Below are positions 35,721 through 45,827 of a stretch of 64,000 nt of DNA, piece after piece. Numbering within the stretch: the first letter of the stretch is position 1; each line of letters opens with the position of its first letter. Both the position numbers and the translations under genes were made by a program. The DNA comes from Sneathiellales bacterium (GTDB lineage Bacteria > Pseudomonadota > Alphaproteobacteria > JANQFL01), in assembly GCA_028277845.1 (NCBI GenBank), contig JANQFL010000070.1, positions 1 to 64,000 on the forward strand, written 5' to 3'. The notes under the pieces were generated by a model. It was not told where the DNA came from, did not search any database, and saw only the letters and a list, made by a program, of their open reading frames with translations.

Positions 35721-36185
35721 CTAACCATGGGCCACGCGATCCAGCAGCCCCTGCAGGATGAACGACGCCGCCATCTTGTCGACCACTTCGGCGCGGCGTT
35801 TACGCGAGGCATCGGCTTCCAGCAGGGTGCGGGTGACGGCCTGGGTGGACAGGCGTTCGTCCCAGAAGGCGGTGGGCAGGTCGATCAGGCCTTCCAGGTT
35901 GCGGACGAACTGGCGGGTCGATTGGGCGCGGGGGCCCTCGCTGCCATCCATGTTGACCGGCAGGCCGACGACCAGGCCGCCGACATTCTCTTTCTTAATG
36001 ATTTCAATGAGTTGTTCGGCGTCCTTGGTGAATTTCTTGCGCTTGATGGTGTCGTAGGGGGTGGCCACCACCAAGCTGGCGTCTGAGAGCGCCAATCCGA
36101 TGGTCTTGGTGCCCAGGTCCAGGCCCAGCAGGCGCTGGCCGCGGGCAAGCCGGGAGGGCAGGTCGGTGGGCTTGTCGATCAGCAT
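35721..36185 (-). CDS. ruvX: Holliday-junction resolvase-like protein YqgF/RuvX
   Basis: 154-residue RNase H-fold protein implicated in 16S rRNA 5'-end maturation, historically called a putative Holliday-junction resolvase. Motifs: LLGLDLGTKTIGLALSD at the N-terminus, VGGLVVGLPVNMDGSEG, and the C-terminal acidic DERLSTQAVTRTL with KRRAEVVDKMAASFILQG. ATG 36185 is used; the open frame extends into the divergent gatC promoter region but without similarity. Divergent pairing with gatC is common in alphaproteobacteria. Confidence 0.93.
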   Translation of the reverse strand: MLIDKPTDLPSRLARGQRLLGLDLGTKTIGLALSDASLVVATPYDTIKRKKFTKDAEQLIEIIKKENVGGLVVGLPVNMDGSEGPRAQSTRQFVRNLEGLIDLPTAFWDERLSTQAVTRTLLEADASRKRRAEVVDKMAASFILQGLLDRVAHG

Positions 36186-36277
36186 AGCGGGTGATAGGTT
36201 CCGGCGCCTGTGGGGCCAGTGAAATGCACGGCGCCCCGCCAGCTTATCCATCAAGCGGGACAAGGAGAAAGTGGCAC

Positions 36278-36565
36278 ATGTCACTCGATAAAGCCACCGT
36301 GGCGCACGTGGCCAAACTGGCCCGGATTCGGGTCGAGGAGTCCGACCTGGAGCCCATGGCCGCCGAGCTCAACAACATCATGACCTGGATCGAACAGTTG
36401 AACGAAGTCGACACCGACGGCGTGCAACCCATGACCAGTGTTGTCGAGTCCGTCCTGCGACAACGTTCCGACGACATCACCGACGGCGGTTACGCCGACA
36501 AGGTGACGCAAAACGCACCGGCTTCCGAAGCCAGCTATTTCGTTGTTCCCAAGGTCGTCGAATAG
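36278..36565 (+). CDS. gatC: Asp-tRNA(Asn)/Glu-tRNA(Gln) amidotransferase subunit C
   Basis: 95-residue small subunit stabilising the GatAB complex that amidates Glu-tRNA(Gln) and Asp-tRNA(Asn). Typical sequence: VAHVAKLARIRVEESDLEPMAAELNNIMTWIEQL, then VQPMTSVVESVLRQRSDD. ATG 36278 follows AAGGAGAAAG; an upstream in-frame ATG at 36191 is not supported. Followed after 10 bp by gatA and then gatB in one operon. Confidence 0.95.
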   Translation: MSLDKATVAHVAKLARIRVEESDLEPMAAELNNIMTWIEQLNEVDTDGVQPMTSVVESVLRQRSDDITDGGYADKVTQNAPASEASYFVVPKVVE

Positions 36566-36575
36566 AGCCTGAACC

Positions 36576-38054
36576 ATGAGTGAACTGACCGAATTGACCA
36601 TTGCCGAAGCCCGCGACCTGATGGCCAAGGGCGAGACTTCGGCCAAGGAATTGACCGAGGCCCACGTGGCCGCCGTCGAGGCGTCCCGGTCCCTGAATGC
36701 CTTCATCGCCGAAACGGCCGACCAGGCCATGGACATGGCGGCCAGGTCCGACGACCGCCGCGCCGCCGGCGAGGCCGGCGTGATGGAAGGCATTCCCATC
36801 GCCATGAAGGACCTGTTCTGCACCTTTGGTGTCCACAGCCAGGCCGCGTCGCATATTCTGGACGGCTTCAAGCCGCCCTACGAATCGACGGTGTCGGCCA
36901 ATCTGTGGAACGAGGGCGCCGTCATGCTGGGCAAGACCAACATGGACGAGTTCGCCATGGGGTCGTCGAACGAAACCAGCTACTACGGTCCCGTCGAAAA
37001 CCCCTGGCGCCGGGCGGGCGACAACCAGAGCATCGTGCCCGGCGGCTCGTCGGGCGGCTCGGCCTCGGCCGTCGGCGCCCGCATCGCCATGGCCGCGACG
37101 GGCACGGACACCGGCGGATCGATCCGCCAGCCCGCCGCCTTCACCGGCACGGTCGGCATGAAGCCGACCTACGGACGCTGCTCGCGCTGGGGCATCGTCG
37201 CCTTCGCCTCGAGCCTCGATCAGGCCGGTCCCATGACCCGCTCGGTGCGGGACGCGGCCATCATGCTGCGGGCCATGGCCGGGTTCGATCCCAAGGATTC
37301 CACCAGCGTCGACACGCCGGTGCCCAATTACGAGGATGGCCTGACCGACGGGGTCAAGGGCATGAAGATCGGCGTGCCCAAGGAATACGTGGTCGACAAC
37401 ATGCCGGCCGAGATCGAGGCCCTGTGGCAGCAGGGTATCGACTGGTTGCGTGACGCCGGCGCCGAGATCGTCGACGTCAGCCTGCCGCACACCAAATACG
37501 CCTTGCCGGCTTATTACATCGTGGCGCCGGCCGAGTGTTCGTCGAACCTGGCCCGCTATGATGGCGTGCGCTACGGCCTGCGGGTGCCGGGCGATGACCT
37601 GACCAGTCAGTACGAGAACACCCGGGCCGAAGGCTTCGGCGCGGAGGTGAAGCGCCGCATCCTGATCGGCACGTACGTGCTCTCGGCCGGCTATTACGAC
37701 GCCTATTATCTGAAGGCCCAGCGCATCCGCACGCTGATCGCCAACGACTTTAAGACGGTGTTCGACGATGTCGACGCCATCCTGACGCCGACGGCGCCGT
37801 CGGCGGCATTCGCCCTGGGGGAAAAATCGGACGATCCCATCGCCATGTACCTGAACGACGTGTTCACGGTGCCGGCGTCGCTCGCCGGTCTGCCCGGCAT
37901 TTCCGTGCCCGCCGGCCTGGCCAACGACGGATTGCCGTTGGGCTTGCAGGTCATCGGCCACGCCTTCGAGGAGGCCAAGGTGCTGCGGGTCGGCCAGGCC
38001 CTGGAGGATGCCGCCGGGTTTAGCGCCAAACCCGAAAACTGGTGGAGGGCCTGA
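36576..38054 (+). CDS. gatA: Asp-tRNA(Asn)/Glu-tRNA(Gln) amidotransferase subunit A
   Basis: 492-residue amidase-signature glutaminase that supplies ammonia to GatB. The Ser-cisSer-Lys triad is visible: Lys in [11 protein letters not shown], the Gly/Ser-rich [15 protein letters not shown] and [17 protein letters not shown]. The C-terminal [19 protein letters not shown] is typical. ATG 36576 lies 10 bp after gatC; the stop is two bases before the gatB ATG. Confidence 0.96.
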   Translation: MSELTELTIAEARDLMAKGETSAKELTEAHVAAVEASRSLNAFIAETADQAMDMAARSDDRRAAGEAGVMEGIPIAMKDLFCTFGVHSQAASHILDGFKPPYESTVSANLWNEGAVMLGKTNMDEFAMGSSNETSYYGPVENPWRRAGDNQSIVPGGSSGGSASAVGARIAMAATGTDTGGSIRQPAAFTGTVGMKPTYGRCSRWGIVAFASSLDQAGPMTRSVRDAAIMLRAMAGFDPKDSTSVDTPVPNYEDGLTDGVKGMKIGVPKEYVVDNMPAEIEALWQQGIDWLRDAGAEIVDVSLPHTKYALPAYYIVAPAECSSNLARYDGVRYGLRVPGDDLTSQYENTRAEGFGAEVKRRILIGTYVLSAGYYDAYYLKAQRIRTLIANDFKTVFDDVDAILTPTAPSAAFALGEKSDDPIAMYLNDVFTVPASLAGLPGISVPAGLANDGLPLGLQVIGHAFEEAKVLRVGQALEDAAGFSAKPENWWRA

Positions 38055-38056
38055 TC

Positions 38057-39523
38057 ATGAACGACTTTGCCAGCCGTATCATTCAGGGCGCGACCGGGGA
38101 CTGGGAAATGGTCATCGGCCTCGAGGTGCACGCCCAGGTCATTTCCAACGCCAAGCTGTTTTCCGGCGCGGCCACGGCCTTCGGCGCCGAGCCGAACAGC
38201 CAGGTCAGCCTCGTCGACGCCGCCATGCCGGGCATGCTGCCGGTGATCAACGAGAAATGCGTCGAACAGGCGGTGCGCACCGGGCTGGGCCTGAAGGCAC
38301 GGATCAACACGTTCTCGGTGTTCGACCGCAAGAACTACTTCTATCCCGATCTCCCCCAGGGCTATCAGATTTCCCAGTACCTGCAGCCCGTGGTCGGCGA
38401 AGGCATTATCACCATCGACCTGCCCGACGGCGAATCGCGGGAGATCGGCATCACCCGTTTGCATCTGGAACAGGACGCGGGCAAGAGCCTGCATGACCAG
38501 GATCCGAATTCGACGTATATCGACCTCAACCGGTCGGGTGTGGCGCTGATGGAAATCGTCTCGGAGCCCGACATGCGGTCGCCCGAGGAGGCCGGCGCCT
38601 ACCTGCGCAAGCTGCGGACCATCCTGCGCTATCTCGGCACCTGCGACGGCAACATGGAGGAAGGCTCCATGCGCGCAGACGTCAACGTATCGGTTCGGCG
38701 CCCGGGCGAGGAATTCGGCACGCGCTGCGAGATCAAGAACGTCAATTCGATCCGTTTCGTGCAGCAGGCCATCGTCTACGAGGCTCAGCGCCAGGTGGAC
38801 ATCCTGGAGGAGGGCGGATCGATCGACCAGGAGACCCGGCTGTTCGATGCCAACACCGGTGTCACCCGGTCCATGCGGTCGAAGGAGGAGGCGCACGACT
38901 ACCGCTATTTCCCCGATCCCGACCTGCTGCCGCTGACCTTCACCCAGGAGTGGGTCGACAGCCTGATGGATACGCTTCCGGAACTGCCGGACGCCAAGAA
39001 GCAGCGCTTCATCGACGATCTGGGCCTGCCGGCCTACGACGCCGGCGTGCTGGTGGCCGAAAAGGAAACCGCCGATTTCTACGAGCAGGTGGCCGAAGGG
39101 CGCGACGCCAAGATCGCGGCCAATTGGGTCATGGGCGAGTTTTTCTCTGCCCTCAACGCTTCGAGCGGCGACATAACCCAGCCGCCGGTCAGCGCCGGCA
39201 ATCTGGGCGGGCTGATCGATCTGATCACCGACGGCACCATCTCGGGCCGCATCGCCAAGCAGGTCTTCGAGGCCATGGTGGAAAGCGGCAAGGACGCCGG
39301 CACCATCGTCGAGGAGAAGGGCCTCAAGCAGGTCAGCGACACCGGCGCCATCGAGGCCCAGGTCGACGAAATCCTCGCGGCCAACGGCGACAAGGTCGAG
39401 GAATACCGCGGTGGCAAGGACAAGCTGTTCGGATTCTTCGTCGGCCAGGTGATGAAGGCGACCCAGGGCAAGGCCAACCCCAAGGTCGTGAACGAGATCC
39501 TGCGTAAGAAACTGGACGGCTGA
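38057..39523 (+). CDS. gatB: Asp-tRNA(Asn)/Glu-tRNA(Gln) amidotransferase subunit B
   Basis: 488-residue subunit that activates the misacylated tRNA with ATP and amidates it. Recognisable: [12 protein letters not shown], a [14 protein letters not shown] segment, the [16 protein letters not shown] motif and the C-terminal YqeY-like tail domain ([26 protein letters not shown]). ATG 38057 is chosen rather than an in-frame ATG at 38042, which lies inside gatA. Confidence 0.96.
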   Translation: MNDFASRIIQGATGDWEMVIGLEVHAQVISNAKLFSGAATAFGAEPNSQVSLVDAAMPGMLPVINEKCVEQAVRTGLGLKARINTFSVFDRKNYFYPDLPQGYQISQYLQPVVGEGIITIDLPDGESREIGITRLHLEQDAGKSLHDQDPNSTYIDLNRSGVALMEIVSEPDMRSPEEAGAYLRKLRTILRYLGTCDGNMEEGSMRADVNVSVRRPGEEFGTRCEIKNVNSIRFVQQAIVYEAQRQVDILEEGGSIDQETRLFDANTGVTRSMRSKEEAHDYRYFPDPDLLPLTFTQEWVDSLMDTLPELPDAKKQRFIDDLGLPAYDAGVLVAEKETADFYEQVAEGRDAKIAANWVMGEFFSALNASSGDITQPPVSAGNLGGLIDLITDGTISGRIAKQVFEAMVESGKDAGTIVEEKGLKQVSDTGAIEAQVDEILAANGDKVEEYRGGKDKLFGFFVGQVMKATQGKANPKVVNEILRKKLDG

Positions 39524-39631
39524 TCTGGCGGTTCGCATGGCGGACGGCGATCGTCGTCGCCATCTTTTGTTTGGGATTTCGTAAGCACATAACCGTATTC
39601 TTCGGTTCGCTATGGACGGGATGCGGGGACT

Positions 39632-40996
39632 ATGAAAATTTACCGGTCGGCGGTGCCTGGCGTGGAATGGCCGGCCATACCGATGGCGAAGCCGGCGACG
39701 CAAATGGCGTTGGCCTACCAGTTGATGCAAAGTCAGTGGTGGCCGCGCCGGCTACGGCGCGCCTGGCAGGCACGGCAGCTTGTTCAGCTGTTGCGGCATG
39801 CGCAACTGACCGTGCCGTTTTACCAGACCCGGCTGATGGACGTCGTTGCGGCGAAGACGCAAAACGCGTTCGTTGATGCATGGCTATCCGTTCCGGTTCT
39901 CGAGCGTGCCGATGTTCAACAACACAAGGATGAACTGAGCAGCAATCACGTGCCGGAGTCCCACGGGCCGGTCACGAAGATCGAGACATCCGGTACGACC
40001 GGCACGCCCATCGCAACCCGATCCACCATGTTTGCCGGCACCATGATGGGGGCGATGACCTTGCGGTCGCATTACTGGCGCAACTGGGACACCAATCTTT
40101 CGTTCGCCTGCATCCGGCACGCCGCCAACGGCGACGAGGACGCCGACACGGGCAGGGAGTTGCCGGTCTGGGGTTCCTTGACCGGCGGCGTGTTTCATAC
40201 CGGACCAGGTCATTTTCTCGGTATCCGGAACGACATCGAGACGCAGGCCGATTGGCTCGCCAGGGTCAATCCGCACTATCTGATGACCTACCCGACCAAC
40301 GCCTTGCACCTGGCCAGGTATTGCGGCGAGAACGGCATTCATCTGCCCAATCTTGCGGGCATCGAGACCGTTTCGGAAGTTGTCACGCCGGAAGTCCGGC
40401 GCGTTTGCAAGGACACCTGGAATGCGGACATTTTCGCCAACTACAGTGCCCTCGAGACCGGGCCGATCGCCTATCAATGTCCGGACAACGAGCATTATCA
40501 CGTGCAATCGGAAGCGGCGTTGGTCGAGATTCTCGACGAAGAGAACAAGCCGTGCCCGCCCGGTGTGCCCGGGCGCGTCGTGATCACGCCGTTGCATAAT
40601 CTTGCGATGCCGCTCATTCGATATGCGCTCGGGGATTATGCCGAGTTCGGAGAGGCGTGTTCCTGCGGCCGGACTCTTCCGGTTCTGTCGCGTATCTTGG
40701 GCCGGCGGCGCAACATGCTGGTACATCCGGATGGCCGCAAGGTCTGGCTGGCCCTGGAGGCGGAGATGTTCACACGGGTGGCGCCGGTTCGGCAGTTTCA
40801 GATCATCCAGCACGCCCTTGACGATATCGAAGTGCGGCTCGTGGTTGCCCGCCCCATGTCGCAAGACCAGGAAGGCGCATTGCGCGAGCGCCTCAATGAA
40901 GAATTTCTACATTCTTTTCCCATACGCTTTACCTACGAAAACGCAATCGCACGGACACCGGGCGGCAAGCACGAAGAATTCATATGCCGGGTCTGA
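39632..40996 (+). CDS. PaaK/CapK-like adenylate-forming enzyme, copy 1 of 3
   Basis: 454-residue member of the phenylacetate-CoA-ligase-like (COG1541) family, which activates a carboxylate as acyl-AMP. Motifs: ETSGTTGTP (ATP phosphate loop), FANYSALETGPIAYQCP (adenine/Glu region), LIRYALGDYAE with CSCGRTLPVLSRILGRR, and a terminal TPGGKHEEF with the catalytic Lys. The N-terminus PGVEWPAIP and QLMQSQWWP recur in the two following paralogues. No signal peptide. Its 3' end overlaps copy 2 by 13 bp. Substrate unknown: true phenylacetate is unlikely without other paa genes, and no capsule genes are present. First gene of a four-gene block ending with MarR. Confidence 0.85.
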   Translation: MKIYRSAVPGVEWPAIPMAKPATQMALAYQLMQSQWWPRRLRRAWQARQLVQLLRHAQLTVPFYQTRLMDVVAAKTQNAFVDAWLSVPVLERADVQQHKDELSSNHVPESHGPVTKIETSGTTGTPIATRSTMFAGTMMGAMTLRSHYWRNWDTNLSFACIRHAANGDEDADTGRELPVWGSLTGGVFHTGPGHFLGIRNDIETQADWLARVNPHYLMTYPTNALHLARYCGENGIHLPNLAGIETVSEVVTPEVRRVCKDTWNADIFANYSALETGPIAYQCPDNEHYHVQSEAALVEILDEENKPCPPGVPGRVVITPLHNLAMPLIRYALGDYAEFGEACSCGRTLPVLSRILGRRRNMLVHPDGRKVWLALEAEMFTRVAPVRQFQIIQHALDDIEVRLVVARPMSQDQEGALRERLNEEFLHSFPIRFTYENAIARTPGGKHEEFICRV

Positions 40997-42369
40997 ACAT
41001 TCCACATGAACTGGTTTCCGTTATGCCCGGAATGTCGTGGCCGGCGGTATGCCGTCCCGAGACGGCCCGATCGATCGCCGTCCTCAACCAGATGCTGTAC
41101 AGTCAGTGGTGGACCGAAAACGAGGTCAAGGCGGCACAACACCGGCAACTGATACAGCTGTTGCGCCATGCGTTCGCCCACGTGCCGTTCTACCGCGACC
41201 GGCTACGCGACTTGTCGAAATCGAATACCCTGGACGAATTTCAGCAGGCTTGGCAGGAACTGCCTTTGCTCAGCCGGTCGGACATTCAGGATCACGGGCC
41301 GGACTTGCAAGCCGCGACTCTGCCCGACGGTCACGGTCCCGGCACGTGGTCAGAGACGTCGGGGACGAGCGGAAAACCGGTGCGTGTCTTGTTATCGGCT
41401 TTGTATATGGGGCTGCAGGCGGCGGGAAACCTCCGAGGATATTACTGGCGCCAATGGGACTTCGGCAATCGGTTCGCCTGTATTCGCGCCGACAAGAAGA
41501 ACAAGGCCCATTATCCCGACGGCACGGCCGTGAAGGGCTGGGGATCGATCATCGCCCCCATCTTCCGGTCGGGACCGGGGTACTATCTCGATATTCATAC
41601 GGACCCGTCGCTTCAGGCCGAATGGCTGTCCCGGCGCGAACCCGACTATCTCATGACCTATGCGTCGAACGCGATGCATGTCGCGCAGTACTGCCTCGAC
41701 CATGACATCCGGGTCGAGTCGCTGAAGAGCCTGGAGCTGGTGTCGGAAACCGTGACGCCGGAAATCCGCGCGGTGTGCGAAAAGGCCTGGGGCGCGCGCG
41801 TGTTCGCCAACTACGGGACGCGCGAAGCCGGCACGGTCGCACTGGAATGTCCGGACACGGGTGTCTACCACACGCAAGCCGAACTGGTTCTGGTCGAGGT
41901 GCTGCACGACGATGGCCGGCCGTGCGCCGTCGGCGAGACCGGCCGGGTCGTGCTGACGCCGCTGCACAATTTCGCCATGCCGCTGCTGCGCTACGATATC
42001 GGTGACTATGCCGAGGTCGGCGAGGTCTGTTCCTGCGGCCGCGGCCTGCCGGTGCTGCGCCGTGTTCACGGACGGCAAAACGAACTGCTGCACCTTCCGA
42101 ACGGGGAACGTTTCTGGCTGCCCTTCCACGGCGAGGTGTTGACCGCCGTGGCGCCGGTCCGGCAATACCAGATCATTCAGCACGGTCTCGACGATATCGA
42201 AGTGCGCCTGGTTGTCGACGGGGAATTGAGCCCCGATCAGGAGGAGCGGCTGACGGCGCGGCTGCAGGAAGATTTCCGCCATCCGTTTCCGATCCGTTAC
42301 ACCTATGTCCCGTCGATACCGCGAAGCGCCGGCGGTAAATACCAGATTTTCGTCAGCAAAATTGCGTGA
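40984..42369 (+). CDS. PaaK/CapK-like adenylate-forming enzyme, copy 2 of 3
   Basis: 461-residue paralogue of the preceding gene. All key parts remain: ETSGTSGKPVR loop, FANYGTREAGTVALECPD, LLRYDIGDYAEVGEVCSCGRGLPVLRRVHGRQ and terminal SAGGKYQIF with Lys. N-terminal PGMSWPAV and QMLYSQWWT match the other two copies. It overlaps copy 1 by 13 bp, and its TGA overlaps the GTG of copy 3 by three bases (GTGA), so the genes are translationally coupled. Differences in the pocket region suggest different substrates, but none can be named. Confidence 0.85.
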   Translation: MPGLNIPHELVSVMPGMSWPAVCRPETARSIAVLNQMLYSQWWTENEVKAAQHRQLIQLLRHAFAHVPFYRDRLRDLSKSNTLDEFQQAWQELPLLSRSDIQDHGPDLQAATLPDGHGPGTWSETSGTSGKPVRVLLSALYMGLQAAGNLRGYYWRQWDFGNRFACIRADKKNKAHYPDGTAVKGWGSIIAPIFRSGPGYYLDIHTDPSLQAEWLSRREPDYLMTYASNAMHVAQYCLDHDIRVESLKSLELVSETVTPEIRAVCEKAWGARVFANYGTREAGTVALECPDTGVYHTQAELVLVEVLHDDGRPCAVGETGRVVLTPLHNFAMPLLRYDIGDYAEVGEVCSCGRGLPVLRRVHGRQNELLHLPNGERFWLPFHGEVLTAVAPVRQYQIIQHGLDDIEVRLVVDGELSPDQEERLTARLQEDFRHPFPIRYTYVPSIPRSAGGKYQIFVSKIA

Positions 42370-43748
42370 GTGAACGGCGAATGTGGTTTACCCGCTCGCA
42401 CACGCCCGGCATCGACTGGCCCGGCATTCCGGCGCCCGACGTCGGCATGCAGTTGTCGGTTCTGTACCAGTTGCTGCAAAGCCAGTGGTGGCCGGCCGAA
42501 GTCCTGCGGGCCCACCAGGCCCGTCAACTGGTCCACCTGGTGCGCCACGCCCGGGTCCACGTACCGTATTACCGGGAACGGTTGGCCGGTGTCGCCGCCG
42601 CCAAGTCAAGTGACGCGTTCTGGCAATGCTGGCGTGAACTGCCCATCTTGCGGCGGCGCGATCTTCAGGATCACGCCGACGGTCTGATAAGCACCGCCGA
42701 CCTGTCGGCTCAGGGCCAGGAGCATACGGAAGAATCGTCCGGCACCACCGGTACACCGGTGCGGGCCAAAACCACGGGCATCACCCGGATGATCAACGGA
42801 GCCGTCAATCTGCGGGGATATCGCTGGCGTGGTTGGGACATGTCCGGCGCCTATGCCTGTATCCGGTTCCTGCGTGGCCAGCAAGCCGACGCGCCCGAGG
42901 GATCGACCCGGTCCTATTGGGGACCGATGACCGGACGGATGTTCCATACCGGCCCCGGCCATTATCTGGATGTCCACGCCGAACCGGCCGAACAGGTGGA
43001 TTGGCTGCGGCGGCGCAAACCCGATTATCTGAGCACCTATCCCACCAACCTCCGGCAACTCGCACTGCATTGCGCGCGACAGGGCGGCGCGCCCGACAGC
43101 ATCCGTTCGGCCGAGGCGATCTCCGAAATGTTGACGCCCGATATTCGCCGACTTTGCCGCGACCATCTGAACATCCGTGTGTTCGGCAACTACAGCACGA
43201 CGGAAGTGGGGTGTATTGCGTTGGAATGCCCAGATCACGAGGTCTATCACATTCAGTGCGAAAACGTCTTCGTCGAGGTGCTGAACGACCGTGGCGAATC
43301 CTGCCTGCCGGGCGAACGCGGCGAAGTGATCGTGACGCCGATGAACGGATTGAAAATGCCGTTGATACGGTATGCGGTGGGGGATTTCGCGGTACCCGGC
43401 GAATCCTGCGCCTGCGGCCGTGGCTTGCCCGTCTTGCAGCAGATTCATGGCCGAGTGCAGGGTCAGGTTCTTTACCCCGATGGAACGTCCCGCATGCCGG
43501 TGCTCAATGTATCATTGTTCACCCGGGTCGCGCCGATCCGGCAGTTCCAGGTTATTCAGCACGATCTGGAGACAATGGAAATTAAACTGGCCGTGGAGCA
43601 ACCCCTGAGCGCGGAACAGGAAGCGGAAATTCGTGACCTCTTGCGCGGGGACCTGGGACATGCCTTCGATTTTCGCTTTTCCTATAGCGATCACATTCCG
43701 CGGGAACCCGGAGGCAAATACCGGGAATTCATTTGCAATGTGACATGA
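42366..43748 (+). CDS. PaaK/CapK-like adenylate-forming enzyme, copy 3 of 3
   Basis: 460-residue paralogue starting at GTG 42366. Motifs: ESSGTTGTPVR, FGNYSTTEVGCIALECPD, LIRYAVGDFAVPGESCACGRGLPVLQQIHGR, terminal EPGGKYREF with Lys. N-terminal PGIDWPGIP and QLLQSQWWP are shared with copies 1 and 2. The array ends 181 bp before a MarR-type gene on the same strand. All three copies look catalytically complete, so this is not decay of duplicates. No carrier protein, reductase or glycosyltransferase gene is near. Confidence 0.85.
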   Translation: MSERRMWFTRSHTPGIDWPGIPAPDVGMQLSVLYQLLQSQWWPAEVLRAHQARQLVHLVRHARVHVPYYRERLAGVAAAKSSDAFWQCWRELPILRRRDLQDHADGLISTADLSAQGQEHTEESSGTTGTPVRAKTTGITRMINGAVNLRGYRWRGWDMSGAYACIRFLRGQQADAPEGSTRSYWGPMTGRMFHTGPGHYLDVHAEPAEQVDWLRRRKPDYLSTYPTNLRQLALHCARQGGAPDSIRSAEAISEMLTPDIRRLCRDHLNIRVFGNYSTTEVGCIALECPDHEVYHIQCENVFVEVLNDRGESCLPGERGEVIVTPMNGLKMPLIRYAVGDFAVPGESCACGRGLPVLQQIHGRVQGQVLYPDGTSRMPVLNVSLFTRVAPIRQFQVIQHDLETMEIKLAVEQPLSAEQEAEIRDLLRGDLGHAFDFRFSYSDHIPREPGGKYREFICNVT

Positions 43749-43929
43749 CCCGTCGCCGGCCCTTCATTCCCGGAACCGCGCGGCACGGTGATCGATGCCG
43801 CAATCGAAAAGGTCCCGGTCTGCATGGCATCTAAATTGACAACAAAATTGTCATATGGCCTAAATGAGCGGCAACGTAAACCGATGCCAAGACATGACGT
43901 GGAAAACGGGGCGAGGTGAGGAGTCGGCG

Positions 43930-44382
43930 ATGCAAACAACCACAACGCCGCAGGGCGAAGCCATGATGGCATTATGCCTGGAAATCCTGAACGCCGGCTT
44001 CAAGTTGCGGGCGATGGGCAAGAAATCGGGTACGGTGACACCCTGGGGAGGCGGGAGCTGGGGGTTGCTGCGCACACTGGTCACGGAAGGCCCGAAAACG
44101 GTGCCGGACATCGCCAGAAGCCGGCCGGTGGCGCGCCAGCATATTCAGAAGCTGGTGAACGAACTGCGCGACATGGGCCTAATCCGGTTTGTCGACAATC
44201 CGGCGCACAAAAGGTCGCGTCTGGTCGACATTACGGGTAAGGGCCGGACGGTGTACGACTCCATGACCGCTGACGTTGCGGCGATGGCGGAAGATTTGGC
44301 CCGGGACTTGCCGGCGGGCGATCTTGATCGCGCGCGACATACGGTCTCAGTGGTCGGCGCCAAGTTGGCGGCCAAACTGTAG
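43930..44382 (+). CDS. MarR-family transcriptional regulator
   Basis: 150-residue winged-helix regulator. The DNA-binding region runs SWGLLRTLVTEGPKTVPDIARSRPVARQHIQKLVNELRDMGLIRFVDNPAHKRSRLVDIT, a textbook MarR layout. The start ATG 43930 follows GAGGAG; an in-frame ATG at 43864 lacks support. It follows the PaaK-like array with a 181-bp gap that includes an AT-rich patch (43830-43860), which may hold its own promoter. It may control the array; effector unknown. Confidence 0.82.
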   Translation: MQTTTTPQGEAMMALCLEILNAGFKLRAMGKKSGTVTPWGGGSWGLLRTLVTEGPKTVPDIARSRPVARQHIQKLVNELRDMGLIRFVDNPAHKRSRLVDITGKGRTVYDSMTADVAAMAEDLARDLPAGDLDRARHTVSVVGAKLAAKL

Positions 44383-44392
44383 GCGAAAGCTC

Positions 44393-44641
44393 TCAGGTTT
44401 CGGGAAGCCCGTTGAGGCGGAAATTCCACCACTTGTTGAGGCACTCCGTCGTGGTCGGGTCGGTGACACCGTCGAGCAGGAAGCTGGCCTTGATCTGGGC
44501 CTGAATGGCGAGCTGCGGCAGATCCGACTCCCGCGCCATATCGTGCTCCAGCCACATGCACGGACTAAAACTTTCATACCGCGCAAACGTCGCCGCGGCG
44601 GCGGCAACGACGAGCAAAACCAGGATCGCCAAATATCTCAT
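44393..44641 (-). CDS. Small exported or membrane-anchored protein, unknown function
   Basis: 82-residue protein with an N-terminal hydrophobic segment (YLAILVLLVVAAAAATF) that may be a signal anchor, then a hydrophilic part with two cysteines (FSPCMWLEHDM, TTECLNKWW) that could form a disulfide. Not recognised. Minus strand, converging on the MarR gene, in codon usage like its neighbours. Confidence 0.6.
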   Translation of the reverse strand: MRYLAILVLLVVAAAAATFARYESFSPCMWLEHDMARESDLPQLAIQAQIKASFLLDGVTDPTTTECLNKWWNFRLNGLPET

Positions 44642-44786
44642 GTCGTTTCCCTAACGGCACACGAGCAACGACACAGGCAGCCGCTCGATTGGAACGAAGT
44701 CGGCTGCGTGACCGTAATCGCTGAATGAGATTGTGCTCTCGGTTCCGCGCTGTGCAGCGGGAACGCCACCCGGCGTTCACATGACG

Positions 44787-45827
44787 TCAAATCGTCGCCA
44801 ACAGAGGGCCAATATCATCCACTTCCTGGATTTTGTCGATGCCCTGGCGCATTTCAAGCATGACGAAGTCGGCGCGCTTGATGGGGCCGGAATTTTTCGG
44901 GTCGGGAAACGCGGTGGACCAGGCATTCATCTTGACCGTCAGAGCGCACAAGGCGCCACCGATCACCGCCTGATACTTGTTGACCACCTTCTTCATGTTC
45001 TTGAAGCGGTCCTGGGAAACATCTTCCCACATGTTTTCGGTGCTCTTGACGAAACTCTCCAGCATGCCGGTGATCTGCGACGACACGTTGTTGAGCTTCT
45101 CCTGCAGGACCGTGCAGGTTTCCATGAGCCGCGGATCGTTGCGAAGCTGATAGTTCGACCGCAAGTCGCCCAATGTGTCGATGAATGCCGACATGGGCGC
45201 GGCGGTCGCGTCCAAGCATTGCTGATAGTATGCGAGCGACAGATAGGTGTCGCCGTAATCCTCGAGGAAGTGCGGAATGTCCTGAATCTCCGTGCCAAGC
45301 TTGTCCGCCATGACCTCCAGCCGGCGCATCACCTCATTGACGTCGGGGTTTTTCATCAGGCTCATGAGGTTGGAATAATCCGCGTTGTTGGCGTCGTTTT
45401 CACCGAACACCGTGGCGATCAGCGGGCGCGTAAATTTACCCATGTATTCTTCAAGCTCGCCGGCCTTGTCGTTGGATAGTTTCAAGTCTTCGAAGTCGTT
45501 GACTTCGATACCGGCACGGCGCAGTTCCTTGCGCAGGCTATAGACGTCATAGCTGGGCAGGGCGCTGAGGCGCAGGATCGTATCGAGGTCCTGGTTCTCA
45601 TCGTCCTCGTCCCATTCCATAACCTGGGCAAGCTGATACGGCGAAACCTGACCGCTGCCGGTCGCTTCGTCGGAGAACATTTCGACGACGCTTTCCAAAC
45701 GGCCGTTCTTGATCAACCGGCAACGGTTCAACGCCGTGGTTTCAAGCACCACGACGGACAACGGCAGGATGTAAAGTGAATCCCTGTCGTGGGCGTCCTG
45801 GATGATGTCTTCTTCTGTTTCCGACAT
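44787..45827 (-). CDS. Unknown largely helical protein
   Basis: 346-residue cytoplasmic protein without signal peptide or membrane segment; I do not recognise the family. The first 60 residues contain a hydrophobic strand-rich part (DSLYILPLSVVVLETTALNRCRLI). The rest is predominantly helical and acidic, including the segments RRLEVMADKLGTEIQDIPHFLEDYGDTYL and LQEKLNNVSSQITGMLESFVKSTENMWED. The latter could form coiled coils. A monocistronic minus-strand gene. The clear reading bias and length support a real gene. Confidence 0.7.
   Translation of the reverse strand: MSETEEDIIQDAHDRDSLYILPLSVVVLETTALNRCRLIKNGRLESVVEMFSDEATGSGQVSPYQLAQVMEWDEDDENQDLDTILRLSALPSYDVYSLRKELRRAGIEVNDFEDLKLSNDKAGELEEYMGKFTRPLIATVFGENDANNADYSNLMSLMKNPDVNEVMRRLEVMADKLGTEIQDIPHFLEDYGDTYLSLAYYQQCLDATAAPMSAFIDTLGDLRSNYQLRNDPRLMETCTVLQEKLNNVSSQITGMLESFVKSTENMWEDVSQDRFKNMKKVVNKYQAVIGGALCALTVKMNAWSTAFPDPKNSGPIKRADFVMLEMRQGIDKIQEVDDIGPLLATI

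Noticed and set aside
36477-39730. Minus-strand frames of 494 and 674 codons opposite gatA and gatB
   Set aside because: Typical antisense frames in high-GC sequence; gatA and gatB are unmistakable on the plus strand.
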